Shown: positions 38,058 through 49,704, counted from the stretch's first letter. The stretch is 64,000 bases of DNA from an uncultured Pelagibacteraceae bacterium (GCA_902584815.1 CACIBF010000002.1:42439-106438); one strand, 5' to 3'. A program made the numbers and translations. The notes: generated by a model from the sequence alone, not told the origin.

Positions 38058-40648
38058 GCAACAGCACCTATTTCTTCAGCCTTTTTAAGGTCAACAGAAA
38101 CTATTTGGCTTACACCTCTTTCTGCCATGGTAACACCAAATAGCCTATCCATTCGGGACATAGTGAGAGCATGGTGAGTAATAATTAAAAATTTTGTATT
38201 TGTTTTATCGGCTATATCGTCAAGTAGATTACAAAAGCGCTCAACATTTGCATCATCAAGTGGAGCATCAACCTCATCGAGAACACATATAGGAGATGGA
38301 TTTGTTAAAAACACTGCGAAAATAAGAGACATTGCAGTCAAGGCTTGCTCTCCTCCTGAGAGAAGTGACATTGATTGTAATTTTTTACCAGGGGGACTGA
38401 CCATCATTTCTAATCCAGCTTCGAGAGGATCATCTGAGTCAATAAGTTCTAAATGTGCTTTACCACCATTAAATAATTGAACAAACACATCCTTGAAATG
38501 ATTATTTACTACATCAAATGCCTTAAGAAGTCTTGCTCTTCCTTCTTTGTTTAATTCTTCAATTGACTCTCTCATTTTTTTTATTGCAGTTTCAAGGTCT
38601 GTTTTTTCACTATTCATTTTTTCTAATTCCTGCTCAATCTCCTTTGTTTCTAGATCGGCTCTTAAGTTAACAACTCCGAGAGTATCTCTTTGTTGTTTTA
38701 ATCTTTCAAGTCTTGTCTCATTGCGATCAAAGTTATTCTGCAAAGTTTCTAAATCTTCTGCAATTGATAATTTCGTTATTATTGAGTCCGGCTTACAATT
38801 GTATTTTTCAATTGACTCAGACTCTAATTCAGAAAGTCTGCTCTCAGCCAACTCTTTTGTCGCTTCGGTTCTTCCTTTTGACTCCCTTACGTTAGCAAGG
38901 TCATTTTGAGCTTTTCTAAGTTTGTTTTCATATTTTTTTAATTCATTATCAGCTTCTGCCAATCTATCGGCAGCATATTGTCTTTCAGTTTCAGCAAAGC
39001 CCTTAGTTTCAATAAGTTGACCTCTCTTTTGAGCAATTTCTTCAGGCCTGTTTGTAATTTTTTTTAATTCTTCTTCTGATTTTAAGCGTCTTTGCTTTAA
39101 TTCATTTATTTGATTTTTTGAAGATTGAATATTTTTACTAAGTCTTTGGTACTCATAATTCCAATCACTATGTTTTTCTTCAACATCTTTTTGTCTAAGA
39201 TCCTCTCTTAGTTGCATTGACATAGTCACAGCATCTTTAGCATCGTTACTTGCCTTATCATAAGATTTTCGAGAGTCAGCTGAAAGCTCTTCTGCCTTGA
39301 TAACCTTTTCTGATATTTCTGATAGGTTTCTGTAAAATTTTTGTGAAAAGATTTGAGTCCATTTGTTAGGATCATCGTAACCTTCCACTTCTTTTAAGGT
39401 TGATTCTCTTGATTTTAGATTTTCTTCACTTATGAGGGCCTTTTGCCACTCATCTCTTTTAGATTGTTTAATAGAATTGTATTTTTCAATGTTTTCTTCT
39501 AGTTCGTCTATTTGATCTTCAAGCTGTTTTTTTTCTTCTTTTAAACTATTTATCTGTTCATTATTCAAGTCATCTATACTGATTTCTGCAGTTAAATCAC
39601 CCTTTTTAACATTAAGAGCATCCAAATCTTTTAGTGCATTCTCTAATTGATATTGTTCTCTTTCATAGTCCCCTATGTTTTGCTGAATAGTTTGTTCAAG
39701 TGATTTTTTTAGTTCCTTAATTCTTTCTTCCTCTTTATCCAGACTTTCTCTTTCAAGGTTAATTCTATTTAATTTTGCAGCAGCTTCTATTTCCTTTTCT
39801 CTTAATGGCTGGATCTTTTCGTTAGCCTTGGCTTGATCATTGGTTGCTTGGCTTACTTCAAGAGTATATTTTTGGATTAGTTGTTCACTTGATCTTAAGT
39901 CAGTATCGGATTTTTCAAATGACTCTTTTAGGTTGTACCATTTTAAATATGTAACTATGCCTTCCAGGCGAGTAATTTCTTCTGAAATTGATTTATAGGC
40001 TTCAGCTTGCTTAGCTTGTTTCTGAAGATTATTAATTTGAGTATTTAACTGCCTCATAATATCTTTTAGTCTCTGCAGATTACTTTCAGCACCTTTTAAC
40101 TTAAGCTCTGCCTCATGTCTTCGCGAATGCAATCCAGAAATTCCAGCCGCTTCTTCTAGTACTGCTCTTCGATCAATTGGTTTGGCATTGATTAAGGCAC
40201 CAACTCTACCCTGACTAATTAGTGAAGGTGAATGAGCGCCTGTTGAGAGATCTGCAAAAAGTCGTTGAACATCTCTTGCTCTAACTTCTTTTCCATTTAT
40301 TCGGTACTCTGATCCTCTTTCAATTTCTATTTTTCTTCTAATCTGAATTTCTTCATCGTTATTAAATTCAGCTGGTGCATTTCTATCTTTATTGTCTAGA
40401 AAGATGGTTACTTCAGCATTATTTCTAGCAGGTCTATCTGCGGTGCCAGAAAAAATAACATCTTCCATTCCAGAGCTCCTCATACTTTTCGGCGATGTTT
40501 CACCCATACACCATCTTAGGGACTCAACTACATTTGACTTACCACATCCGTTAGGACCCACAATACCAGTTAGACCCTCTTCAATGTCAATATCAGTTTG
40601 ATCTACAAAACTTTTAAATCCTAAAATTTTTATTTTTTTAAATCTCAT
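38054..40648 (-). CDS. smc: Chromosome segregation protein SMC, short form lacking a recognisable hinge
   Basis: ATPase of the bacterial condensin. N-terminal head with Walker A GPNGCGKS at 31-38 and the ISQGRV segment; C-terminal head with the signature LLSGGEQ (762-768) and Walker B ICVLDEVDAPLDD (787-799, D791/E792). These match SMC, not MukB. The protein is only 864 residues where the family is usually near 1150. Coiled coil runs from about 170 almost continuously to about 720, and the globular hinge expected in the middle is not visible; around 425-450 there is only a short non-coil stretch (VEGYDDPNKWTQIFSQKF). ScpA and ScpB are not in the window. Confidence 0.9.
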   Translation of the reverse strand: MRFKKIKILGFKSFVDQTDIDIEEGLTGIVGPNGCGKSNVVESLRWCMGETSPKSMRSSGMEDVIFSGTADRPARNNAEVTIFLDNKDRNAPAEFNNDEEIQIRRKIEIERGSEYRINGKEVRARDVQRLFADLSTGAHSPSLISQGRVGALINAKPIDRRAVLEEAAGISGLHSRRHEAELKLKGAESNLQRLKDIMRQLNTQINNLQKQAKQAEAYKSISEEITRLEGIVTYLKWYNLKESFEKSDTDLRSSEQLIQKYTLEVSQATNDQAKANEKIQPLREKEIEAAAKLNRINLERESLDKEEERIKELKKSLEQTIQQNIGDYEREQYQLENALKDLDALNVKKGDLTAEISIDDLNNEQINSLKEEKKQLEDQIDELEENIEKYNSIKQSKRDEWQKALISEENLKSRESTLKEVEGYDDPNKWTQIFSQKFYRNLSEISEKVIKAEELSADSRKSYDKASNDAKDAVTMSMQLREDLRQKDVEEKHSDWNYEYQRLSKNIQSSKNQINELKQRRLKSEEELKKITNRPEEIAQKRGQLIETKGFAETERQYAADRLAEADNELKKYENKLRKAQNDLANVRESKGRTEATKELAESRLSELESESIEKYNCKPDSIITKLSIAEDLETLQNNFDRNETRLERLKQQRDTLGVVNLRADLETKEIEQELEKMNSEKTDLETAIKKMRESIEELNKEGRARLLKAFDVVNNHFKDVFVQLFNGGKAHLELIDSDDPLEAGLEMMVSPPGKKLQSMSLLSGGEQALTAMSLIFAVFLTNPSPICVLDEVDAPLDDANVERFCNLLDDIADKTNTKFLIITHHALTMSRMDRLFGVTMAERGVSQIVSVDLKKAEEIGAVA

Positions 40649-40651
40649 AAG

Positions 40652-41269
40652 TTAATTCAAAAGTTTTTCAAATTTTGAGAATGGCATATTTCCTGAATGA
40701 ACTTCACCATTGATAACAAATGATGGAGTAGCTTGTATGTTAAATTTTTTAGTACCATCCACTCTCATAGATAATATCCATTCTTCTAATTCTTTATCAT
40801 TGAGGATATCGTTAAACTTTTCTTCAGAAAGTCCATATAGAAGAGCATATTTCTTAAGAGCATTTGTACTATTTTCTAAAATTTTATTAGAGTCTTTTGT
40901 TACTAGCCATTTATTTTGATCTCGAAAGAGCATTTTATCGAGTGATAAGAAATCTTTTTCCTCAATTGAAAGAAGTAATTTAAATGCGTTCAGATCAACA
41001 GCATTTAAAACAAAAGGTCTAAATTCAAATTTAACCTTACCAGTTTGAATATACTTTTCATTCAATTCGGGAAAAACATTATTTTTAAAATCTGCACAGT
41101 AACTACAAGTAAGTGACCGATACTCAATAATAGTAATAGGAGCATCGGGACTTCCAATCTCAAACCCTCTCAACTCTTTTTTTGCATAAGCATTTTCTAA
41201 AGAAAATAAAAAAAATAGAGAACATATGACTATAAAGCTTGATTTGAGTGAATTCTTTATGAAGCCCAT
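40652..41269 (-). CDS. DsbA-like thiol:disulfide protein (DsbA/BdbD family)
   Basis: Secreted thioredoxin-fold protein of 205 residues. A signal peptide spans about residues 8-29 (ending NAYAKKE), the active site is SLTCSYCADF with CSYC, and the cis-Pro loop is NIQATPSFVING. This DsbA-like type sits next to smc and DUF721 in many alphaproteobacteria. I start at ATG 41269; an in-frame GTG at 41299 would add 10 residues. The stop is 3 bases before smc. Confidence 0.9.
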   Translation of the reverse strand: MGFIKNSLKSSFIVICSLFFLFSLENAYAKKELRGFEIGSPDAPITIIEYRSLTCSYCADFKNNVFPELNEKYIQTGKVKFEFRPFVLNAVDLNAFKLLLSIEEKDFLSLDKMLFRDQNKWLVTKDSNKILENSTNALKKYALLYGLSEEKFNDILNDKELEEWILSMRVDGTKKFNIQATPSFVINGEVHSGNMPFSKFEKLLN

Positions 41270-41304
41270 ATTTAGTACTAAATTAAAATAAGTTAACACA
41301 ATAT

Positions 41305-41320
41305 ATTGATTATAATCAAT
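41305..41320. promoter_or_regulatory. FNR/FixK-type palindrome upstream of dsbA-smc-F0
   Basis: A perfect 16-base palindrome, attgattataatcaat, contains the exact TTGAT-N4-ATCAA core used by FNR, FnrL and FixK regulators. Its centre lies about 43 bases before the dsbA ATG. The central bases also form a TATAAT hexamer on either strand, so a bare promoter is an alternative reading. Confidence 0.5.
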
Positions 41321-41383
41321 TTTTTTGCGTTTTATAGCAGTTTTTTAATGCTGTAAATGTATATCTTCTAACTTTGTTGAAAA

Positions 41384-41851
41384 TTAGATCTTAGAAATTT
41401 TTTTTGATATTTTTTCAAAAGCTTCTTTTAATCTTGGGTGATCTTCTAATTGATTAAATATTTTACTTTGTTTCTTAGGTAATTTATCTAACTTATTGTT
41501 ATTATTGTTTTCTATATTATTTGTAGCAAATCGATCCTGTATGATTGTTATTTTTTCAACTGCATTGTATCCAAAATAAGAGTTTATTTTTCGCTTTATT
41601 CTATCTTTATCATGTTCAAAACCAAAGGCATTGCTTGGGTCAACTTTGACAACAAGATTTGCACCATTATTACTCTTTCCTGATTTAAGTTTAATTGGCA
41701 GGGAAGTATTTATGTACTTCTTATCCACAATATTGATCCAATTTTTGAGTAATTCTAACTCGAAAAACCCCCTCTTACGGAGTAGATTCTTTACTTCTTT
41801 TGGAAAAAAATTTGATACTGATCTTAAACCATTATATTTTTTGTTATTCAT
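41384..41851 (-). CDS. DUF721 / DciA-like protein
   Basis: 155-residue protein with the DUF721 core: LRKRGFFELELLKNWINIV, then a basic segment and KINSYFGYNAVEKITI, the KH-like part. DciA proteins of this family load the replicative helicase DnaB; alphaproteobacterial members are short and basic. Neighbours (mutY divergent, dsbA-like and smc downstream) are the conserved context. Only 14 bases separate its ATG from that of mutY. Confidence 0.8.
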   Translation of the reverse strand: MNNKKYNGLRSVSNFFPKEVKNLLRKRGFFELELLKNWINIVDKKYINTSLPIKLKSGKSNNGANLVVKVDPSNAFGFEHDKDRIKRKINSYFGYNAVEKITIIQDRFATNNIENNNNNKLDKLPKKQSKIFNQLEDHPRLKEAFEKISKKISKI

Positions 41852-41865
41852 TTGGAAAAAACTTT

Positions 41866-44084
<2,219 letters not shown>

Positions 44085-44103
44085 AATAAGTTACATGATT
44101 TAC

Positions 44104-44706
44104 TTAATTCAATATGTTGTGTATTGGCTTGAAAGAAGTGCGATGTATTGGGGTTACCCCTAATCTTTTGATGGCCTCTAAATGTTCTTTTGTTCCATAC
44201 CCAGAGTTTTTTTCCCACAGATATCCAGGATACTTTTTTGAATATTCGGTCATTAAATTATCCCTATAAACTTTTGCAACTATTGATGCTGCAGCGATCG
44301 ATAATGACTTGTTGTCACCTTTTATAATTGGTTTTGCATTAATATCTATATCAGGAATATAGTTCCCATCAATCAGAACGATATTTGGTTTTTTTTTTAA
44401 TCCTTCAACTGCTCTTTTCATAGCCAGCAAAGAAGCCTTAAGAATGTTAATAGTATCTATCTCATCAGAAGTCGCATATTCAATTGAAACAATAGATGTT
44501 TCTAAAATATGTTTACTTATTAACTCTCTATTTTTTTTTGAAATTTTTTTGGAGTCTTGAATGCCGTTAGGTATATTTTTATAATCAAGTATAACTGCCG
44601 CTGCTACTACTGGGCCCGCTAATGTTCCTCTTCCTACCTCATCAACCCCAGCTATCGGGTGATTAAAATTATTATCAAAATCAATTAATGGTAAGTTAAG
44701 ACTCAC
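44104..44706 (-). CDS. rnhB: Ribonuclease HII
   Basis: Removes ribonucleotides from DNA and Okazaki primers. Asp and Glu of the active site lie in GVDEVGRGTLAGPVVAAAV, a further Asp in VLIDGN, and AAASIVAKVYRD and SGYGTKEH are conserved. 200 residues. It overlaps the uracil-DNA glycosylase gene by four bases (ATGA), forming a repair pair upstream of ccrM; both it and rnhA are therefore present in this window. Confidence 0.95.
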   Translation of the reverse strand: MSLNLPLIDFDNNFNHPIAGVDEVGRGTLAGPVVAAAVILDYKNIPNGIQDSKKISKKNRELISKHILETSIVSIEYATSDEIDTINILKASLLAMKRAVEGLKKKPNIVLIDGNYIPDIDINAKPIIKGDNKSLSIAAASIVAKVYRDNLMTEYSKKYPGYLWEKNSGYGTKEHLEAIKRLGVTPIHRTSFKPIHNILN

Positions 44707-45455
44707 TTTTGTTTAATTTTATCCCTTAAGCTTTGTAAATCAGTCCACACATGTTTTTTTTGACCCGGTTGTCTTAAAAGAAATGCTGGGTGGAATGTTG
44801 GCATTGTAGGAATAGTCATTTGATTAATTTTTAAGTCAACCCATTTACCTCTTATTTTAGATATACCTTCTTTATTTCTTAAAATAGCAAATGTAGCTGT
44901 GCTACCAAGAAGCATTAGTGCAGAAGGCTTTATAATTTCAATATGTTTAAGTATGAACGGAAGGCAGCTATTAATTTCATCCTCAGTAGGCCTTCTATTT
45001 GCTGGAGGTCTCCAAGGTATTATATTTGCGATATAAACTTTTTCACGATTAAGATCTATAGCCTCTAGCATCTTATCAAGCAATTTGCCACTTCTTCCCA
45101 CAAATGGCTTAGCCTGAAGATCCTCATCATGACCCGGCGCTTCACCGATAAGCATAATTTTTGACTTTGGATTTCCATCTGAAAAAACCATATTGGTCGC
45201 ACTTTTATATAATTGGCATCCCTGAAAAGTTGACATTTTATTTTTTAATTCTTCAAGTGTATTAATTCCTTCAAGGTTTATTTCTTCTGAAACTTTTGCT
45301 GAATTCATTTCATCTGATTTTTGCATTTTTTTCGATACATGATCCTTTTTTCTGACAGTTCGGTTCTTTGGTCTTGAGGATATTAGCTCATCAACTCCAC
45401 TTTCTTTGTACAAATTTAGTAAGTTTAACGTATTTTTAATAGATGTTTTGTTCAT
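44703..45455 (-). CDS. Uracil-DNA glycosylase, family 4-like
   Basis: Excises uracil from DNA. The catalytic motif GEAPGHDED and PFVGRSGKLLDKML, IIPWRPPANR and the C-terminal TFHPAFLLR match family 4 (SPO1-polymerase-like) enzymes. The protein has only two cysteines in 250 residues (in QGCQLY and NSCLPF), so the four-Cys iron-sulfur cluster of classical family 4 enzymes cannot form. About 75 N-terminal residues are charged and low-complexity. Divergent from the ETF-QO gene. Confidence 0.88.
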   Translation of the reverse strand: MNKTSIKNTLNLLNLYKESGVDELISSRPKNRTVRKKDHVSKKMQKSDEMNSAKVSEEINLEGINTLEELKNKMSTFQGCQLYKSATNMVFSDGNPKSKIMLIGEAPGHDEDLQAKPFVGRSGKLLDKMLEAIDLNREKVYIANIIPWRPPANRRPTEDEINSCLPFILKHIEIIKPSALMLLGSTATFAILRNKEGISKIRGKWVDLKINQMTIPTMPTFHPAFLLRQPGQKKHVWTDLQSLRDKIKQK

Positions 45456-45531
45456 AAGCCTGTTTAAATAGTGTTTGAATTATAATATCAATAAACTAAA
45501 TATATAGGGGTAATTTAGGATTTAATGAAAT

Positions 45532-47181
45532 ATGGATATCAATATTCAACGTGAATCGATGGAATATGATGTTGTTATTGTTGGTGCTGGACCAGCTGGC
45601 CTGGCAAACGCAATCAAGCTAAAACAACTCAATCCCGAATTAAATGTATGTATAGTTGAAAAAGCATCAGAAGTTGGAGGCCATATACTCAGTGGCAATG
45701 TATTTGAAACCAAAGCTCTTGATGAGCTTCTTCCTGATTGGAAGAATATGGATGGTTGTCCGATTAAAACTAAAGTGGTTAAAGAAAAATTCCTTTTTTT
45801 ATTATCCGATAAAATTAGTTTCAGTTGGCCTGCTTGGCTATTACCCCCTGTTCAGCACAACAAAGGAAATTATATTATAAGCTTGGCAAATCTCTGCCGG
45901 TGGCTAGGTCAAACAGCAGAAAATCTTGGTGTTGAGATCTACCCTGGTTTTGCTGCTTCAGAAATTTTATTTAATGATGATGATTCTGTTAAAGGCGTTG
46001 CAACAAATGATATGGGCATTGATATTAATGGTGAAAAAAAAGATACTTATGAACCAGGTATCGAGTTACATGCTAAAGTAACTGTATTTGCTGAGGGTTG
46101 TAGAGGTCATTTAGGAAAACAATTGATTAAGAAGTACGAATTGGATAAAGAGTCTGATCCACAACAATATGGAATCGGTCTTAAAGAAATATGGGAAGTT
46201 TCAGATGAAAGTCATGACGAAGGACTTATTCTTCATTCTGCAGGCTGGCCTTTAGACAACAATACCTATGGGGGAAGTTTTGTTTATCATGCCTCTAATA
46301 ATCAAATCTATATGGGATATGTAGTTGGCTTAGATTATAAAAATCCATATTTATCTCCTTTTGAAGAGTTTCAAAGATTCAAAACACATCCAAGTATTAA
46401 AAAAATGATCGAAGGTGGCAAGCGAATTTCTTATGGTGCCAGAGCTTTAATTGAAGGAGGTATTCAAAGTCTTCCAAAAATGATTATGCCAGGAGCTTTA
46501 TTAATCGGGTGTGACGCAGGTACTTTAAACATGCCTAAAATTAAAGGATCACATACAGCAATGAAAAGTGGTATTATTGGCGCAGAAGCAATTCATGAAT
46601 ATTTTAGAGATAACTTAAGTTCTTTGGATAACTTTGAAAATAAATTTACTAATAGTTGGGCATACAAAGAGCTTCATGCCGCTCGAAATGTAAAACCATT
46701 TATTACTAAATTTGGCCTTCTCATTGGAACTATTCTTACAGGTATAGATCAAATAATCTTTAGGGGAAAGCTGCCATTTACATTAAATCATGCGCACGCT
46801 GATCATGAGACTCTAATGCCTGCAAACAGGTGTAAAAAAATTGAGTACCCTAAACCTGATGGAAAGATTACTTTTGATAGAGCCAGTTCTGTGTTCTTAA
46901 CAGGTACGTATCATGCAGAAAATCAACCAGTTCATTTAGAATTGGAAGATAAGAATTTACCTATAGATTACACATTAGAAAAATTTGACGAACCTGCTCA
47001 ACGTTACTGCCCTGCTGGTGTTTATGAAGTTCATAAAGATGATGATGGTAGTAATCCTAAATTTGTTATTAATAGTCAAAACTGTATTCACTGTAAGACT
47101 TGTGATATCAAGGAACCATCTCAAAACATAAATTGGATAACACCTGAAGGAAGTGGTGGCCCAAAATATTCAAATATGTAA
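45532..47181 (+). CDS. Electron transfer flavoprotein-ubiquinone oxidoreductase
   Basis: Monotopic inner-membrane flavoprotein that passes electrons from acyl-CoA and other dehydrogenases, via ETF, to ubiquinone. FAD motif VVIVGAGPAGLANAIKL begins at about residue 15; C-terminal cysteines for the [4Fe-4S] cluster are in RYCPAGVYE and NCIHCKTCDIK, ending with PEGSGGPKY. Length 549 residues is standard. The ATG at 45532 has a perfect TATAAT at 45481-45486 upstream, but no clear -35. ETF subunits are not in the window. Confidence 0.95.
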   Translation: MDINIQRESMEYDVVIVGAGPAGLANAIKLKQLNPELNVCIVEKASEVGGHILSGNVFETKALDELLPDWKNMDGCPIKTKVVKEKFLFLLSDKISFSWPAWLLPPVQHNKGNYIISLANLCRWLGQTAENLGVEIYPGFAASEILFNDDDSVKGVATNDMGIDINGEKKDTYEPGIELHAKVTVFAEGCRGHLGKQLIKKYELDKESDPQQYGIGLKEIWEVSDESHDEGLILHSAGWPLDNNTYGGSFVYHASNNQIYMGYVVGLDYKNPYLSPFEEFQRFKTHPSIKKMIEGGKRISYGARALIEGGIQSLPKMIMPGALLIGCDAGTLNMPKIKGSHTAMKSGIIGAEAIHEYFRDNLSSLDNFENKFTNSWAYKELHAARNVKPFITKFGLLIGTILTGIDQIIFRGKLPFTLNHAHADHETLMPANRCKKIEYPKPDGKITFDRASSVFLTGTYHAENQPVHLELEDKNLPIDYTLEKFDEPAQRYCPAGVYEVHKDDDGSNPKFVINSQNCIHCKTCDIKEPSQNINWITPEGSGGPKYSNM

Positions 47182-47193
47182 TGATGTATATTA

Positions 47194-48867
47194 GTGCATA
47201 AAAAAGCTATCTATATCTCTATTATATTTTTTTTAATATCTATAAATCAAAGCACCGCTTTTTTTTCGGCTGGCAATAGTTCTAATTCTGGTGAGTATTT
47301 AATTGCTAATATTTCAATCAATATAAGTGATTATGATACTTCTTATGAATATCTAAAAAAAGTTCATAGCATTAATCCATATAAACAAGAGATTCTTGAA
47401 AAATTAATTTTCATTGAAACAATGAAGGGCAATTTATCCTCAGCTAATAAATATGCTGAAAAAATATTACAATTGAAATGTGTTACAAGTCTTTATCAAA
47501 GATGTAGAAATAATATCGAATTTCAAGCTCAATTAGTAAAAGGAATTTATAACATCTCAAAAGGAAATATTGGTGAAGCATCAAATAATTTTAATAACTT
47601 CTACCTAAAAAATGTTACTCAGATAAATTTTGCTAGAATTCTAGATGCTTGGAGCTGGGCTAATAAGAAGAATTTTAACAAAAGTATAGAGTTGATTGAT
47701 TCAATAAATTCTAATGATTATCAATTCATAACAATTTTTCATAAGGCACTAATTTATGATTTAGCTAACGAGGTAGAATTAGCGGAAGTATATTTTGATC
47801 AATCATTGGTTCTTAATAGTGAAATATATATAATTAATCTCTATTTAAGTTTTCTTGATAGAAATAATAAAATAGAAAAGAAAAAGCAAATAATTGAGAA
47901 ATACTTATCAGGGTATGATCAAGATTTTATAAAAAGGCTTACAAAATTTAAGCCTCAAAGAATAATCAGTAGTGAAATAGATGGTATATCAGTAGCTTTA
48001 TTTAATACTTATGAATTATTGAGAGACATAAATGATAATCAAAAGTTTTTTGTTATCAATTTAGCTTCAGCAATTTCAGATCACTTTATAGAAAATAAGT
48101 TTGTATTAGCAGATACTTTTATTTCATTATCTGATTATAAAACTGCTATTAAAATATTTAAGAGCATTCCAGCAGATAACTATCTTTCTGAAATAACAGC
48201 ATTAAAAATTGTTAATATTTATTCTATGAGTGGCGATAATCAAAAAGCTAAAAACTATCTGATGAATAATGATTTACTAAAAAATAGTTTTCAAGGACTT
48301 ATAACCCTAGGAAACTTACATAGATATGAGTCTCAGTGGGATGCGGCGATAGATACGTATATGACAGCTATTGAAAAAAAGAAAAATGACCCCGGTTTTA
48401 ACTTATGGGATGCATATTATAAAATTGGAATATCATATGAAAGGAAAAAAGATTGGAAAAAAGCTGAGGAATATCTTTTAAAAGCATTAAATTATTCAAG
48501 TTTTCAGCCTGATGTACTTAATTATTTAGGATATACATATTTAGATTTGGATATCATTCCAAAATTTGAAGATGCCAGAAAGATGCTTGAAGAAGCGCTA
48601 AAACAAAAGCCTGATGATGCATACATTTTGGATAGTATGGCATGGTATTATTTTAAAGTTGGTAAATTTAATGAGTCATTACAATTATTTGAATATGCAA
48701 TCTTGATTGATCCAAGTGATCCGACGATCAATGATCATTTTGGAGATGTTTTATGGAAAGTAGGAAAATTTTCTCAAGCTAGATATCAATGGCAAAAAGC
48801 TCTTGATATTAATGAAGATAAAATTGTCTCTAAGAGAATACGGAAAAAACTTATTCTTGGACTCTAA
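47194..48867 (+). CDS. Exported TPR-repeat protein
   Basis: 557 residues with an N-terminal signal (about 1-22) and a predominantly helical body. Clear tetratricopeptide repeats occur in the second half, for example WDAAIDTYMTAIEKK, WKKAEEYLLKALNYS, DVLNYLGYTYLD and FSQARYQWQKALDI. Such proteins are scaffolds, and in alphaproteobacteria a TPR gene commonly precedes ispE. The start codon is GTG. A specific partner cannot be named. Confidence 0.82.
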   Translation: MHKKAIYISIIFFLISINQSTAFFSAGNSSNSGEYLIANISINISDYDTSYEYLKKVHSINPYKQEILEKLIFIETMKGNLSSANKYAEKILQLKCVTSLYQRCRNNIEFQAQLVKGIYNISKGNIGEASNNFNNFYLKNVTQINFARILDAWSWANKKNFNKSIELIDSINSNDYQFITIFHKALIYDLANEVELAEVYFDQSLVLNSEIYIINLYLSFLDRNNKIEKKKQIIEKYLSGYDQDFIKRLTKFKPQRIISSEIDGISVALFNTYELLRDINDNQKFFVINLASAISDHFIENKFVLADTFISLSDYKTAIKIFKSIPADNYLSEITALKIVNIYSMSGDNQKAKNYLMNNDLLKNSFQGLITLGNLHRYESQWDAAIDTYMTAIEKKKNDPGFNLWDAYYKIGISYERKKDWKKAEEYLLKALNYSSFQPDVLNYLGYTYLDLDIIPKFEDARKMLEEALKQKPDDAYILDSMAWYYFKVGKFNESLQLFEYAILIDPSDPTINDHFGDVLWKVGKFSQARYQWQKALDINEDKIVSKRIRKKLILGL

Positions 48868-48870
48868 TAA

Positions 48871-49704
48871 ATGGAACTTCTGAAATCACCCGCAAAGATA
48901 AATCTTTTTCTGGATGTCTTATCTAAAGATAATGATGGCTTTCATAATATAAAATCTATCCTTACACTTATTGATCTGCATGATGAAATAATAATTAAAG
49001 ATTCTGAATCTTTAGACATAAATTTTTCAGGTGAATTTTCTAATGAAATAAATCAAAATAATATTCAAATATTATTTGATTTTTTGATTAAAAAAAATTT
49101 TATAAAATCAGGTAAGTATTCTATTAATATTAGAAAAAATATTCCTGTAGGTGCTGGACTAGGAGGAGGTTCAAGTAACATAGCTGTAATATTGAATTCT
49201 CTATGTTCCAAAAAGATAATCAAATATAATGAGGCTATAAATATTGCTAGAGAATTAGGGTCTGATATCGAGTTTTTTTTTGATACAGCTCCAGCAATAA
49301 TCATAGGAAAAGGAAATGTGCTTCGTAGGATAAATACTTTTAAAGAATTTTATCTAGTATTAGTTTATCCAAATTTTATTTTATCAACTGAGAAAGTTTA
49401 CAAAAACAATAGTCAGTTTGACAATGAAAACCAGATAGCATTTGATAAAGAAAATTATGACTTTGATGAAATTATGCAGTTATCATCTAATTCATTGCAA
49501 GCGGCAGCTATCGGACTTTGCCCAGATATAAAATACATTATTGATAGGCTTACATCGATGAAAGGTTCATTATATTCAAGAATGACAGGAAGCGGATCTT
49601 GTTGTTTTGCTGTTTTTGATGAAAAAGATTTAGCTCAAGAGGCGACAAATACTCTAAAAAGGCATTATCCAGATTGGTGGGTTTATCAATCTAAAATAAT
49701 ATAA
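48871..49704 (+). CDS. ispE: 4-diphosphocytidyl-2-C-methyl-D-erythritol kinase
   Basis: GHMP kinase of the non-mevalonate isoprenoid pathway. SPAKINLFLDV at the start, the ATP loop NIPVGAGLGGGSSNIA and the C-terminal GSLYSRMTGSGSCCFAVFD are diagnostic. Length 277 residues. It starts 3 bases after the TPR gene and is followed by tRNA-Gln. Confidence 0.95.
   Translation: MELLKSPAKINLFLDVLSKDNDGFHNIKSILTLIDLHDEIIIKDSESLDINFSGEFSNEINQNNIQILFDFLIKKNFIKSGKYSINIRKNIPVGAGLGGGSSNIAVILNSLCSKKIIKYNEAINIARELGSDIEFFFDTAPAIIIGKGNVLRRINTFKEFYLVLVYPNFILSTEKVYKNNSQFDNENQIAFDKENYDFDEIMQLSSNSLQAAAIGLCPDIKYIIDRLTSMKGSLYSRMTGSGSCCFAVFDEKDLAQEATNTLKRHYPDWWVYQSKII

Noticed and set aside
38547..38909. A 120-codon open frame antisense to smc
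   Set aside because: It is a mirror of the Glu/Lys-rich coiled coil (giving Ser/Phe/Leu-rich sequence) and has no independent support.
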